From JAVJRN01 sp040218415 (GTDB taxonomy: Bacteria; Bacteroidota; Bacteroidia; Cytophagales; Cyclobacteriaceae): DNA of 64,000 bases. Made by a program: the position numbers and the translations under genes. Every line of letters starts with the position of its first letter. The first letter of the stretch is position 1. Positions 7,880-17,412 of this stretch are shown here, one piece after another. The notes beneath the pieces were generated by a model that had not been told where the DNA came from, ran no database searches, and saw nothing but the letters and a program-made list of their open reading frames with translations. The DNA lies in the NCBI GenBank assembly GCA_040218415.1, contig JAVJRN010000020.1:1-64000 (forward strand), written 5' to 3'.

Positions 7880-9535
7880 TCAAATCAATATTCTAACCGG
7901 ATCCTCTAGTAGATCTTTAAGGGTCTTCAAGAATGCAGCCGCTTTCGCTCCATCAACAGCTCGATGATCAGAGGATAATGTCACTTTCATCACATTCCCA
8001 ATTTTCATCTCACCATTTTTCACGACAACCGTTTCTTTAATTCCACCCACAGCCAATATACATGCATCTGGCGGATTTATTATCGCGGTAAATTCTTCAA
8101 CACCAAACATTCCCAAATTGGAAATAGTGAAAGTATTGCCAGAAAATTCTTCAGGTTTCAAGGTTTTGTTTTTAGCCTTTTGTCCAAGTTCTTTAATCTC
8201 CGCTGAAATATGTGACAAAGACTTATTATCCGTGAAGTTGACCACTGGTACAATTAATCCATCAGGAATAGCTACTGCGATACCTATATTAATATGATGA
8301 TGCTTTTTAATCTTATCTCCAAGCCAACTTACATTCAAATCAGGATTTTGTCTCAATGCTGAAGCAGAGGCTTTTACCACCATGTCATTGTAAGAAATTT
8401 TCACAGGAGAAATCTCATTCATGCTTTTCCGCGCTTCTATTGCCTTATCCATGTTTATTTCCATGGTCACATAGAAATGAGGCGCGCTGAATTTACTGTC
8501 AGAAAGCCTTTTGGCAATGGCTTTTCTCATCTGAGACAGTGGCACATCTTCCGACTTCACCTCTCCTACTACAGAAGGAATAGTGAATGATGGTGCTGTT
8601 TCAGTTGCAGGTTTTGGTGCAGGGGCTTCTTGCGGCTTAGCCTTTGGTGTATAATCCTCAATATCTCGCTTAATAATTCTACCACCATCGCCAGATCCAC
8701 TTACATCTGATATGTTGATTCCTTTTTCTTCTGCGAGCTTCTTGGCTAACGGGGAAGCTTTTATCCTTCCATTAGAACGATTGCTTGAAGTTGCGGTAGA
8801 AGTCTCTGATGGTTTCGCCTGATCTGGTTCTTCTGTTTTTTGGTCTTCCTTTGTTTCAGGAGTCGTTGACGATTTTTCTTGCTTTGATCCCGCCTTATGG
8901 GCATTCAGCAACGCTTTCCAATCCGCTCCTTTTTCACCAACAATCGCTATTGGACCATCAATTGCGACGGCTCCTCCGGCTTCTACAGCTATATGAAGTA
9001 ATATTCCATCCTCATAAGCTTCCAATTCCATCGTGGCTTTATCAGTTTCTACTTCGGCCAAAATATCTCCAGAACTTATTTCGTCTCCTTCACTTTTAAG
9101 CCAAGAAGCGATCACTCCTTCTTCCATCGTATCACTCATTTTTGGCATAGTGATCACGGTGGCGTTGATATTGGACGTGTCTACTGATGATGCTTCATCT
9201 GAAGTAGATTCTTCTGAATCACTATTATCTTCCGATGATTGATTAGACCCAGAACCCTCTGACTCAATTTCTTTCAACAAAGCTGTAATATCTTCTCCCT
9301 TTTCTCCAATGATGGCTATGACTCCATCTACAGGAACGGCATCTTGTTCTTTCACACCTATATAAAGTAAAACACCATCTTGATAAGACTCCAATTCCAT
9401 CGTGGCTTTGTCTGTTTCCACTTCAGCGAGTATGTCTCCGGAACTTACCTCGTCCCCTTCTTTCTTTATCCAAGACGCGATCACCCCTTCTTCCATGGTG
9501 TCGCTCATTTTCGGCATGCGTATTATTTCCGCCAT
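7880..9535 (-). CDS. pdhC: Pyruvate dehydrogenase complex dihydrolipoamide acetyltransferase (E2)
   Basis: The 551-residue E2 core transfers acetyl groups from lipoyl-lysine to CoA. It has two lipoyl domains with lipoylation sites K43 and K166 (both in ETDKATMEL), an acidic Ser/Asp-rich linker, an E3-binding domain at about 258-295 (ASPLAKKLAEEKG ... GSGDGGRIIKRDIE), an Ala/Pro linker, and the catalytic domain with the active site H524-x-x-x-D528-G (SSDHRAVDG). This matches the two-lipoyl-domain E2 of Bacteroidota PDH. The E1 and E3 genes are not adjacent. A well-formed promoter lies directly upstream. Confidence 0.95.
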   Translation of the reverse strand: MAEIIRMPKMSDTMEEGVIASWIKKEGDEVSSGDILAEVETDKATMELESYQDGVLLYIGVKEQDAVPVDGVIAIIGEKGEDITALLKEIESEGSGSNQSSEDNSDSEESTSDEASSVDTSNINATVITMPKMSDTMEEGVIASWLKSEGDEISSGDILAEVETDKATMELEAYEDGILLHIAVEAGGAVAIDGPIAIVGEKGADWKALLNAHKAGSKQEKSSTTPETKEDQKTEEPDQAKPSETSTATSSNRSNGRIKASPLAKKLAEEKGINISDVSGSGDGGRIIKRDIEDYTPKAKPQEAPAPKPATETAPSFTIPSVVGEVKSEDVPLSQMRKAIAKRLSDSKFSAPHFYVTMEINMDKAIEARKSMNEISPVKISYNDMVVKASASALRQNPDLNVSWLGDKIKKHHHINIGIAVAIPDGLIVPVVNFTDNKSLSHISAEIKELGQKAKNKTLKPEEFSGNTFTISNLGMFGVEEFTAIINPPDACILAVGGIKETVVVKNGEMKIGNVMKVTLSSDHRAVDGAKAAAFLKTLKDLLEDPVRILI

Positions 9536-9567
9536 TTTTTAAGTTTAATTATTCTTTAAACGAACTT

Positions 9568-9597
9568 CAAAGTTAAATCATGTGATTTTTTAACCAA
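9568..9597 (-). promoter_or_regulatory. Bacteroidota-type sigma-A promoter of the PDH E2 gene
   Basis: On the minus strand, TTG (9597-9595) is followed after exactly 19 bp by TAACTTTG (9575-9568). This matches the Bacteroidota primary-sigma consensus TTG / TAnnTTTG with its usual spacing. The predicted start site leaves a 5' leader of about 25-30 nt before the ATG at 9535. Confidence 0.75.
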
Positions 9598-9665
9598 CAC
9601 GTTTCAAATTTTAAATTTGACAAAAAGTAAGATATTGCATTCCAACACCTATTACAAATTTCAAA

Positions 9666-10613
9666 ATGCTCCCAAATTACGAGTATAACTACCAACGACC
9701 GAAAGTTTTGTTCAATGGACATATTGAAACAATTTATCCGGCATTATTCAGAAAAGTAACGCTACCCACTCTTCCTGTGAGAGAAAGAATAACGACTGTC
9801 GATGACGACTTTTTAGATATAGACTGGTACCGTAATGGAAAAAACAAAGTGGTAATACTTCAGCACGGACTTGAAGGCAGTAGCGATAGACCGTATATAT
9901 TAGGAATGGCCAGAGCATTCTTACTTCAGAGTTTCGATGTTTGCGCTTGGAATTTCCGTGGATGTAGCGGTGAAGTGAATAAAGCAAAGATTTTCTACCA
10001 TAGTGGAGCAACCTACGATCTAGAAAACGTAGTTAATCATGCCTCAAAAGAATACGATCAAATTTTCCTTGTTGGCTTTTCGCTTGGAGGCAACTTAACG
10101 TTAAAATATTTGGGTGAAAAAGAAAGATCTGCCAAAATCAAAAAAGCCGTGGCGATTTCAGTGCCCCTCGATTTGAACAGCAGCTCTTGGCAGTTAACCA
10201 AACCCAATTGCTTGATATATGAAAAACGCTTTCTTAAGAATTTGAAAAAGAAAATCCTCGACAAAAGTCAGACTTCCAATCATGAGCTCAACATTTCATC
10301 GATAGATAAGGTCAAAAACCTTCGAGATTTTGATGAGTATTTTACATCCAGAATTCATGGATTTCATGGAGCCGAAGATTACTATACCAAATGCAGCGCC
10401 ATAAATTACCTGTCTGGTATAAAAACACCCTCATTAATTTTGAATGCTAAAAATGACCCACTTTTAACAAAAGAAAGCCTCACTTCCAATTTTAACAATC
10501 CATTGATTACGTTTGATCTCCAAAATCAAGGTGGACATGTCGGATTTACTGAATTTAATTCGTCTGGATACTTCTGGTCAGAGAAAAGAGCATTAAATTT
10601 CTGCCTCGAATGA
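9666..10613 (+). CDS. YheT-like alpha/beta-fold hydrolase
   Basis: The protein is a 315-residue member of the YheT/UPF0017 branch of the alpha/beta hydrolases, usually annotated as esterases of unknown substrate. The nucleophile elbow is GFSLGGN (S139). The other triad members are likely D264 (NAKNDPLL) and H291 (QGGHVGF). The oxyanion region is QHGLEGSSD. The N-terminal PNYEY...NGHIETIYPALFR stretch is typical of the family. No signal peptide is seen, so it is probably cytoplasmic. It overlaps the next gene by 4 nt. Confidence 0.88.
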   Translation: MLPNYEYNYQRPKVLFNGHIETIYPALFRKVTLPTLPVRERITTVDDDFLDIDWYRNGKNKVVILQHGLEGSSDRPYILGMARAFLLQSFDVCAWNFRGCSGEVNKAKIFYHSGATYDLENVVNHASKEYDQIFLVGFSLGGNLTLKYLGEKERSAKIKKAVAISVPLDLNSSSWQLTKPNCLIYEKRFLKNLKKKILDKSQTSNHELNISSIDKVKNLRDFDEYFTSRIHGFHGAEDYYTKCSAINYLSGIKTPSLILNAKNDPLLTKESLTSNFNNPLITFDLQNQGGHVGFTEFNSSGYFWSEKRALNFCLE

Positions 10614-11851
10614 AATATCTGCACACCGTTTTACTTTTTTGTTGCTTTCAAAGCCTTTTTGGCCAAAGCCTTGACCAAACTATTTTTAGTCCCGAAATAG
10701 AGTCGATGGCATTCAATATTGAAAATAAATTGGTGTCTGTCGGGTTCGAAAATGTAAAAGCGATCCCACTCGATAGCATCATTATTATTGCCTATGAAAA
10801 CAGAATTCGACGGTTCGAAATCGACGGTCTTGCGCAAGTATTGCTCCACTTACCTGTCGGCACGTCGTTTAAATATGTTTTAATTCCTCATTATCAATCC
10901 ATACCCATGGTCTCGGTGATGGTTCAAGGAAACGACATGGATCTACTCTCTGAGCCTAGTCTTACTGCGGAGTTCGTTGACAAACTGGTCATTGAGTTAA
11001 ATACGGATCGTTGGAAGTATGATTTAACAAAAGGAGAATTTAAAAACTCGACATTATATAAAGCCGATTTCGCCATAGGTCCTGTAATATCTGCCACCCA
11101 GTTCGGTAACTATAATCGACATATAAGAACGATTATAGACCTTGCTCCTGCATTACACATACAACTTAGAAAGGGACTCTCCTTCAATGCTCAAGCCCTT
11201 TTCCCTGTTTTCAATAATTATAACGATGATAAGCTTAGAGTAGGGATATTTAATCTTACCCAACATATTAGGCTAAAAAATAATGCTTTTGCAAGCCTCT
11301 CTGTAGGCAACTTCAATCGCAGAAGAATGGGTTATCTTATCAATTACAACAAGTACATCGCCAATGGTAGGATTTCTTTTGGAGCTACACTTGGAGGAAC
11401 CACTTGGTCAAGATATAGTGGAGAATTATTGAGTGACTTTTTTGAGAAATATAATTACCTCTATGCTCGCGCCAATGTAGGCTATCGCTGGTCGAAATAT
11501 GACGTAATAACGAATATAAGCTACGGTACCTTCATGATTCAGGATCGAGGATGGAGAATTGATGTTGCGCGCCAATTTGGCCAAAGTCAAATTGGTGTTT
11601 TTGGAACCTTTACTGAACTCTTGAATAATGCCGGCTTTAAGGTTAGCTTTGCCCTGCCTACTAAACAATATTCCTCCTTCAATCGAAATATAAGATTGAG
11701 GACTACTGAATATTTGCAATACGAATATAAGTTTACAGGCCAAACGCTAAGAGGCTTAGATTTAAATAGTGGAAATGAAATTCACAATCAGATATTAGAG
11801 ATAAATCCCGATTTTATTAAAAATCAGCTCATATTTTTATTAAATCCTTAA
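10610..11851 (+). CDS. YjbH-like outer-membrane barrel, C-terminal-half type
   Basis: This 413-residue protein has a signal peptide ending near SLFGQS and a globular part to about residue 150. Beta-rich barrel-like sequence follows, including LSVGNFNRRRMGYLINYNKY, YLYARANVGYRWSKYD and GWRIDVARQFG, and resembles the second half of YjbH (DUF940) exopolysaccharide outer-membrane proteins. It lacks the characteristic GLLxxPSA start of YjbH, which is found in a separate gene at 47341. The assignment is by motif memory and is tentative. ATG overlap with the preceding hydrolase suggests cotranscription. A role in exopolysaccharide passage or anchoring is inference. Confidence 0.5.
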   Translation: MKYLHTVLLFCCFQSLFGQSLDQTIFSPEIESMAFNIENKLVSVGFENVKAIPLDSIIIIAYENRIRRFEIDGLAQVLLHLPVGTSFKYVLIPHYQSIPMVSVMVQGNDMDLLSEPSLTAEFVDKLVIELNTDRWKYDLTKGEFKNSTLYKADFAIGPVISATQFGNYNRHIRTIIDLAPALHIQLRKGLSFNAQALFPVFNNYNDDKLRVGIFNLTQHIRLKNNAFASLSVGNFNRRRMGYLINYNKYIANGRISFGATLGGTTWSRYSGELLSDFFEKYNYLYARANVGYRWSKYDVITNISYGTFMIQDRGWRIDVARQFGQSQIGVFGTFTELLNNAGFKVSFALPTKQYSSFNRNIRLRTTEYLQYEYKFTGQTLRGLDLNSGNEIHNQILEINPDFIKNQLIFLLNP

Positions 11852-11955
11852 TTTTTGAGCAATTTGTAATTATTTATGTCTTGTCTATTCTTTTCTTCAA
11901 TGATTTTTTTAGTACTTTGCATCATCATAATAAGTAAAATATAAAAACCGTCGTA

Positions 11956-13164
11956 ATGTCGAATCAATCGTACGTTCAAAAAGGCAAACTTACCTTGCTA
12001 TCTCTTTTCGCCATGGCTATTGGAGGTCTAATAAGTTGTAGTAGTCCAGTGGATAACATCGTTAGAGGTGTTCCCGTTGCTCCTCCAGGAAATCAAAATT
12101 TCAAAATTGTTCCGTTAAGAACATCAGGAGCACTTGTCACGGACTACACTTTGGTGGTTTCCGGAGAAAGGGATACCACAATAACAAAGACAGGTCTTAC
12201 TGCTGAAGATACAGTAGTTTTATCAAACGTGACCTCCGGTAACTATACAGTTGAAATATCTCAAACAGGATTTCTTGGGAGAATTAAATCCACAGATCTT
12301 ATCGTTCCAACGGATGAATCAGCCGATTTCGAAGCGATCATGGAGATTCGATTAACAAAAGTTAATGAGCCAGTAGCAGTTAGTCAAGCAGCCTCAAGCT
12401 TCGTTGTTCCTGACGAGGGTGGAGAACCAGATGATGTTCCTACTACCGTAGATATTCCTGCTGGGGCTGTTCCTCCTGGAGTCACAGCAATAACCATCAC
12501 ACCGATTGAGGCAGATCCAGAAGCGCCAGAAACTGATGCCAATGGTACTGTGGTAGTTTCCTATGACATGCAACCATCAGGAACAGTATTTGAAACGCCG
12601 ATTGTACTTACAATTCCTTTAAATGTTCCTGCCGCTTTTGTTGCAGCTGGTGTACAATACTTTTTCGAGTATACGCACACAGGTACAATTCCGGGCTTTG
12701 CCAATGGTGAATTACAGAGAATAGAGATTGAAGTGAGTGCTGACGGAAAATCAGGAAGGGTTGAAGTTCCTCACTTTTCAACATGGAAAGCACGATCTGG
12801 TATAGAGATAACTGAAACTAACAGGCAACAGAGTAGAAATTTCTTAAGTGAGTGTGCAGGTGGCATAAACGAAGTTTACACTTTGACAGGAAGACTTGGA
12901 GGTAGTTATTTGGCTGTAACTGGATTAGTAGGCACAGGTGTTACATCTGCCGGTCAAGCAGTGAGGGATGTTTCTTTCTCGGTAGATGTTCAAATTGACG
13001 GAGCGCCATTCTTTGTACAAAGAGCTACAGGAACGCAGACTGTATTTGATTATGTAATTACAACCAGAAATGGGAATGTAATAGAAAGAGGAACTGGTAT
13101 TCCTCGTAAGGCCGGTTTTGCAACTTTTGAGTCCGTCACAGAATGTCATGATTCAGGAGGATGA
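11956..13164 (+). CDS. Lipoprotein with a ZU5-like domain
   Basis: The 402-residue protein has a lipoprotein signal peptide with lipobox LISC (C28), so it is probably anchored in the outer membrane facing the periplasm or surface. Residues 45-130 look like a beta-sandwich of PEGA type (SGNYTVEISQTGFLG). Residues 140-275 contain VDIPAGAVPPGVTAITITPI and end with VPHFSTWKA, resembling a ZU5 domain. The remaining C-terminus is unrecognised beta-rich sequence. No function is known. A weak promoter-like TAGTACTTTGC precedes it. The downstream outer-membrane protein is 48 nt away and may be cotranscribed. Confidence 0.7.
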   Translation: MSNQSYVQKGKLTLLSLFAMAIGGLISCSSPVDNIVRGVPVAPPGNQNFKIVPLRTSGALVTDYTLVVSGERDTTITKTGLTAEDTVVLSNVTSGNYTVEISQTGFLGRIKSTDLIVPTDESADFEAIMEIRLTKVNEPVAVSQAASSFVVPDEGGEPDDVPTTVDIPAGAVPPGVTAITITPIEADPEAPETDANGTVVVSYDMQPSGTVFETPIVLTIPLNVPAAFVAAGVQYFFEYTHTGTIPGFANGELQRIEIEVSADGKSGRVEVPHFSTWKARSGIEITETNRQQSRNFLSECAGGINEVYTLTGRLGGSYLAVTGLVGTGVTSAGQAVRDVSFSVDVQIDGAPFFVQRATGTQTVFDYVITTRNGNVIERGTGIPRKAGFATFESVTECHDSGG

Positions 13165-13212
13165 TAATTCTCACCCTTCCCTCACTAATCAATTATCCTT
13201 AAAATTCGAATT

Positions 13213-13908
13213 ATGAAAAAATTAATCTTTATACTTACATTATTTCTTTTCACCTTCGCATCCGAAGCTCAACAAAGATTTTCGAGCTATCGGTCACAAA
13301 ATTCATCCGCTGGTTTCAGAGGTGTGGGTATCGGAGTTGGTGGAGCTTTCCCAATCTTTGATTATTATGCTGATAATACAGAATATGAGTTTGATTTCAC
13401 GCCAATGGCGTCCTTATCTGCTGAATTTTGGGTTTCAAAACCAATAGCTATTCGAGCTGGGGTTGGTTATCTTGTTTCAAACGGAACGTCGACAGCTGCT
13501 GACGAAGAAACGAGTGTAGCTCAACTATCAGGTACAGTAGATGCATTAATCTATTTTACCCAATCTTCAAGATTCTCTCGTAAGCCTAAACCATCTTTCT
13601 ATCTAGGATTGGGCGCAGAATTCGTTCAATTGAGTGTTGAGCATACGCCAAGTTTTGGTGATGTTCAAAACTTAAATGGAGGAACAACTTTAGCACGTAT
13701 ACTAGCAGGTTTTGAGTATCCAGTAACTAAACAAGTGAAATTAGGTGCTGAACTCCAGTACGGCATGGGTACTTACGAACAAGGCTTTGAAGCAGGATCG
13801 GTTGAGACGCTAGAAGAAGTGAGCGTATCAGGTGCAAGAGCGATGGTGACTTTCAAATACGTTTTCAGTGACTACACTCCACGAGCAAGAAGAGGTAGAT
13901 ATAGATAA
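13213..13908 (+). CDS. Outer-membrane beta-barrel protein (PF13568-like)
   Basis: This is a 231-residue protein with a clear signal peptide (MKKLIFILTLFLFTFASEAQ) followed by alternating hydrophobic/polar strands and glycine-rich turns: GVGIGVGGAFPIFDYY, FWVSKPIAIRAGVGYLVS, PSFYLGLGAEFVQL and ARAMVTFKYVF. This is the pattern of a small eight- to ten-stranded outer-membrane barrel of Bacteroidota. The C-terminus is basic (ARRGRYR). Function is unknown. A strong intrinsic terminator follows directly. Confidence 0.75.
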   Translation: MKKLIFILTLFLFTFASEAQQRFSSYRSQNSSAGFRGVGIGVGGAFPIFDYYADNTEYEFDFTPMASLSAEFWVSKPIAIRAGVGYLVSNGTSTAADEETSVAQLSGTVDALIYFTQSSRFSRKPKPSFYLGLGAEFVQLSVEHTPSFGDVQNLNGGTTLARILAGFEYPVTKQVKLGAELQYGMGTYEQGFEAGSVETLEEVSVSGARAMVTFKYVFSDYTPRARRGRYR

Positions 13909-13930
13909 ATTATTATTACTTATTAAGATT

Positions 13931-13958
13931 AAAAAAAGCCGTAATAACGGCTTTTTTT
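13931..13958 (+). terminator. Rho-independent terminator
   Basis: A perfect 12-bp stem, AAAAAAAGCCGT (13931-13942) and ACGGCTTTTTTT (13947-13958), encloses an AATA loop and ends in a T run. It follows the outer-membrane barrel gene by 22 nt and separates it from the polysaccharide locus. The A/T symmetry means it could work in both directions. Confidence 0.92.
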
Positions 13959-13998
13959 ATTTCTTTACTTTAACACAGTAAATACAGTATGACATACA

Positions 13999-15279
13999 AT
14001 GAAAAACAATTATAGTATTGGCATCATTGGATTAGGCTATGTCGGTCTACCCTTGGCTGTTGCGTTTGCGAAGAAATTTAAGGTCATTGGTTTTGATATC
14101 AGCGCAGAAAGAGTGGCCGCATTGAATCAGGGTCATGACGCCACCTTAGAGATTTCGAAAGATCAATTAAAGAATGTTGAACACAAAGATGGCATTGGTT
14201 TAATCTTTACTACTGACATAGCAGAACTGCAGTCATGTAACGTATATATTATTACAGTACCTACCCCTATCGACAAACACCATCAGCCTGATTTATCTCC
14301 AATCTTAAAAGCCAGTGAGTCAGTCGGTGCGGTAATTAATAGTGGAGATATTGTCATTTACGAATCCACTGTTTACCCCGGAGCTACAGAAGAAGTCTGT
14401 GTTCCTATTCTGGAAGCGTTCTCCAAGCTCACTTTTAATAAAGATTTTTATGTTGGCTATTCTCCAGAAAGAATTAACCCAGGAGACAAAGAACATACGG
14501 TTGATAAGATACTTAAAGTAACCTCTGGTTCTACTGCTGAAGTTGCTAATGAAATTAACGCTTTATATGGTTTAATTATTTCTGCAGGCACCTATTTAGC
14601 ACCTAGTATCAAAATAGCCGAGGCTGCAAAAGTGATAGAGAATAGTCAGCGAGATATCAATATTGCTTTTGTCAACGAATTGGCAATCATATTCAATAAA
14701 CTCGGCATAGACACGCATGAAGTTCTTAAAGCTGCTGGAACCAAATGGAATTTTTTACCTTTTAAGCCCGGTTTGGTTGGCGGACATTGCATTGGTGTAG
14801 ACCCCTATTATCTTGCACAAAAGGCACAATCTGTTGGGTATCATCCTGAAATCATCTTAGCTGGAAGAAAGCTCAATGACAGCATGGGCATATATGTGGC
14901 CAATGAAATTATAAAAAAATTAGTTGACCTGGACATAAAGATAAAAGGCAGTCGAGTCTTAGTTTTAGGAATTACTTTCAAAGAAAACTGTCCTGATATC
15001 AGAAACACCAAGGTGATCGATATCATTCGTGAGTTGCAAAGTTTTGGTGTGACTGTCGAGGTTCACGATCCATGGGTGGATGCAAACCAAGTGCAGCGTC
15101 TCTATGGAGTCAAGAACATAAAAGAAGTTGTATTCTCTGAATATCAAGGCATCATTCACGCGGTGGCTCATCAAGTATTTTTAGATACCATTGATTTTGA
15201 AGAGATAAATCAAGCTGGTACATTTGTTTTTGATGTAAAAGGTACGTTACCTATCCAACATGTTTCTGCAAGATTATAA
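13999..15279 (+). CDS. tviB: UDP-N-acetylglucosamine/-galactosamine 6-dehydrogenase (TviB/WbpO-like)
   Basis: The 426-residue enzyme oxidises the C6 of a UDP-HexNAc to the uronic acid with two NAD+. It has the N-terminal Rossmann motif GIIGLGYVGLP (residues 8-18), a central dehydrogenase region (YSPERINPGD), and the catalytic cysteine C264 in GGHCIGVDPYYL. The C-terminal domain contains VLVLGITFKENCPDIRNTK. The sequence is closer to TviB/WbpO than to UDP-glucose dehydrogenase. With the next gene, which overlaps by 1 nt (TAATG), it should make UDP-GalNAcA or UDP-GlcNAcA for an acidic polysaccharide. Confidence 0.87.
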   Translation: MKNNYSIGIIGLGYVGLPLAVAFAKKFKVIGFDISAERVAALNQGHDATLEISKDQLKNVEHKDGIGLIFTTDIAELQSCNVYIITVPTPIDKHHQPDLSPILKASESVGAVINSGDIVIYESTVYPGATEEVCVPILEAFSKLTFNKDFYVGYSPERINPGDKEHTVDKILKVTSGSTAEVANEINALYGLIISAGTYLAPSIKIAEAAKVIENSQRDINIAFVNELAIIFNKLGIDTHEVLKAAGTKWNFLPFKPGLVGGHCIGVDPYYLAQKAQSVGYHPEIILAGRKLNDSMGIYVANEIIKKLVDLDIKIKGSRVLVLGITFKENCPDIRNTKVIDIIRELQSFGVTVEVHDPWVDANQVQRLYGVKNIKEVVFSEYQGIIHAVAHQVFLDTIDFEEINQAGTFVFDVKGTLPIQHVSARL

Positions 15280-16334
15280 TGATGGAAGACTATTTAATCC
15301 AAAATTCTAGGGTTCTCGTCACAGGTGGAGCTGGATTTATTGGAAGTAACCTATGTGAGGCCTTATTGAAGCAAAACAATCATGTAGTTTGCTTAGACAA
15401 TTTCGCCACTGGTCAGAAGAAGAATATTGAGGGATTCTTCACTAACCCTAATTTTCAACTCATTGAAGGTGATATTTGTGATTTGTCTACTTGTAAGAAA
15501 GCGGTTAAAAATTGTAAATTTGTATTGCATCAGGCAGCATTAGGCTCGGTTCCACGAAGTTTGAAAGACCCATGTACATCAGTCAATGTGAATATCGGTG
15601 GTTTTACCAATATGCTTTGGGCGAGTGTACAGGAAGGTGTTTTTAGATTTGTTTATGCCGCGAGCTCTTCCACCTACGGCGATCATGCTGCATTACCAAA
15701 GCAGGAACATATTATAGGCAAGCCACTTTCCCCCTACGCCATTACCAAATATGTTGATGAATTAATCGCAGCGAATTTTTCCAAAAGTTATGGAATAGAA
15801 ACCGTGGGTTTAAGGTATTTCAATGTTTTTGGAAGGCGCCAAGATCCTAATGGTGCATATGCCGCAGTGATCCCAAAATTCGTCGATCTTCTTCTAAGTG
15901 CAGAATCTCCTGTAATTAACGGCGATGGCAGCCATTCTCGCGATTTCACTTATATCGACAATGTCATTCAAGCGAACCAACGAGCAGCCACCCTACCGAA
16001 AGAAATATTTCAACTAAATACTCAGACGTACTACACTGACATGACCATTGACCATGATCCCGCAAATGATCCTATTTCAGAAGTATTTAATGTTGCTCAT
16101 GGGGAAAGAACATCGCTCGTTGAGTTATTCGAGCTATTAAAAGGTTCATTAGTAAATAACCAATACAAGGTAGCAGATATCCATCCAATCTATGGTCCTA
16201 AAAGAGCGGGAGACATCCCTCATTCTCACGCATCCATAACTAAGGCCAAATCAATACTAGGATATCAGCCAACTTTCAATTTTCGCCAAGGTATCCAAGA
16301 AACAATAGACTGGTATATTAACAATCAAGGATGA
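15279..16334 (+). CDS. tviC: UDP-HexNAc/HexNAcA 4-epimerase (TviC/WbpP-like SDR)
   Basis: This 351-residue extended short-chain dehydrogenase/reductase interconverts the C4 configuration of UDP-GlcNAc or its uronate. The NAD-binding motif GGAGFIGSN is at residues 16-24. The catalytic residues are in the ASSSTYG segment (about 128-134) and Y153-x-x-x-K157 (SPYAITKYVDE). The NVFGRRQDPNGAYAAVIPKF stretch is typical of WbpP/TviC. It is translationally coupled to the dehydrogenase before it and the epimerase after it (ATGA overlap), matching the TviB-TviC pairing of Vi-type pathways. Confidence 0.85.
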   Translation: MMEDYLIQNSRVLVTGGAGFIGSNLCEALLKQNNHVVCLDNFATGQKKNIEGFFTNPNFQLIEGDICDLSTCKKAVKNCKFVLHQAALGSVPRSLKDPCTSVNVNIGGFTNMLWASVQEGVFRFVYAASSSTYGDHAALPKQEHIIGKPLSPYAITKYVDELIAANFSKSYGIETVGLRYFNVFGRRQDPNGAYAAVIPKFVDLLLSAESPVINGDGSHSRDFTYIDNVIQANQRAATLPKEIFQLNTQTYYTDMTIDHDPANDPISEVFNVAHGERTSLVELFELLKGSLVNNQYKVADIHPIYGPKRAGDIPHSHASITKAKSILGYQPTFNFRQGIQETIDWYINNQG

Positions 16335-17341
16335 AAAAAGTATTGGTCACAGGGAGTGCAGGATTCATAGGCATGCATACGGCTTTAAAATTAGAACAAG
16401 AAGGCTATGAGGTAATAGGAATCGATAACCTTAATACCTATTATAGCGTCCAGCTAAAGCTCAATCGGTTAAAAAACCAAGGTTTTGACGTCTCTGGAAT
16501 TCAATACGAAAAAGAAATAGTTAACTCAGCGGGTAGTTCGTTTATCCAAATTGATATCACAGACTTCCCTTCGATAGACCATCTTTTCGAAAAAAATAAA
16601 TTCGACTACATCATTCATCTGGCGGCACAAGCTGGCGTTCGCTATTCTATAGAAAACCCTCATGCTTATGTAGATAGTAACGTTAGAGGTTTTTTAAATA
16701 TTCTGGAAGCCTGCGCTAAGCACCAAGTACAGCATTTAATCTATGCCTCTAGCTCCTCAGTGTACGGAACTAATTCAAAAATACCGTTTAACGAAGAAGA
16801 CAAGACAGATTCTCAGGTGTCCTTATATGCCGCAACAAAGAAAGCCAATGAAAGCATGGCGCATAGTTATAGCAGTATTTACGGACTCAAAACTACCGGT
16901 TTAAGATTCTTTACGGTATATGGCCCTTGGGGAAGACCAGATATGGCGCTGTTTAAGTTTACGAAGAACATTCTTGAAAATAAACCCATAGAGATCTATA
17001 ACCACGGCAAACTTAGTAGAGATTTTACTTATATAGATGATATCGTTTCCGGCATGGTAAGTATCATGAAGTATGATAATAATAGCTCTGCTGACTTTGC
17101 CGATATATATAATATAGGAGCAGGTAAACCAACTACTTTAATGAGTTTTATCGAAGAATTAGAAGACGCCTTAGGACAAATATCCATCAAAAATTATCTA
17201 GACATGCAGAATGGAGACGTAATCACTACGTTTGCAAACACGAATAAGATGACAAAAGCCACAGGTTATGAACCCAGTACCCAAATAAAAGAAGGTATCA
17301 AGGAATTCGTAAGATGGTACTGCGATTATTACAAAAAATAG
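16331..17341 (+). CDS. UDP-glucuronate 4-epimerase-like SDR (CapI family)
   Basis: This 336-residue extended SDR has the dinucleotide motif TGSAGFIGMH (residues 7-16), IDNLNTYYSVQLK typical of CapI/UDP-GlcA 4-epimerases, an ASSSSVYG segment at about 139-146, and the catalytic pair Y166/K170 (LYAATKKANE). The segment RFFTVYGPWGRPDMALFKFT is also diagnostic of this branch. The likely reaction is UDP-GlcA to UDP-GalA. No UDP-glucose dehydrogenase is visible in the window, so UDP-GlcA would come from elsewhere. It is the last intact gene before the decayed antiterminator. Confidence 0.85.
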   Translation: MKKVLVTGSAGFIGMHTALKLEQEGYEVIGIDNLNTYYSVQLKLNRLKNQGFDVSGIQYEKEIVNSAGSSFIQIDITDFPSIDHLFEKNKFDYIIHLAAQAGVRYSIENPHAYVDSNVRGFLNILEACAKHQVQHLIYASSSSVYGTNSKIPFNEEDKTDSQVSLYAATKKANESMAHSYSSIYGLKTTGLRFFTVYGPWGRPDMALFKFTKNILENKPIEIYNHGKLSRDFTYIDDIVSGMVSIMKYDNNSSADFADIYNIGAGKPTTLMSFIEELEDALGQISIKNYLDMQNGDVITTFANTNKMTKATGYEPSTQIKEGIKEFVRWYCDYYKK

Positions 17342-17412
17342 ATAGAAAATAATTAATTAAGTTTCATAAAGCTTACTTCACAAACAACTTTTTTTTGGAA
17401 AACATAGGAATA

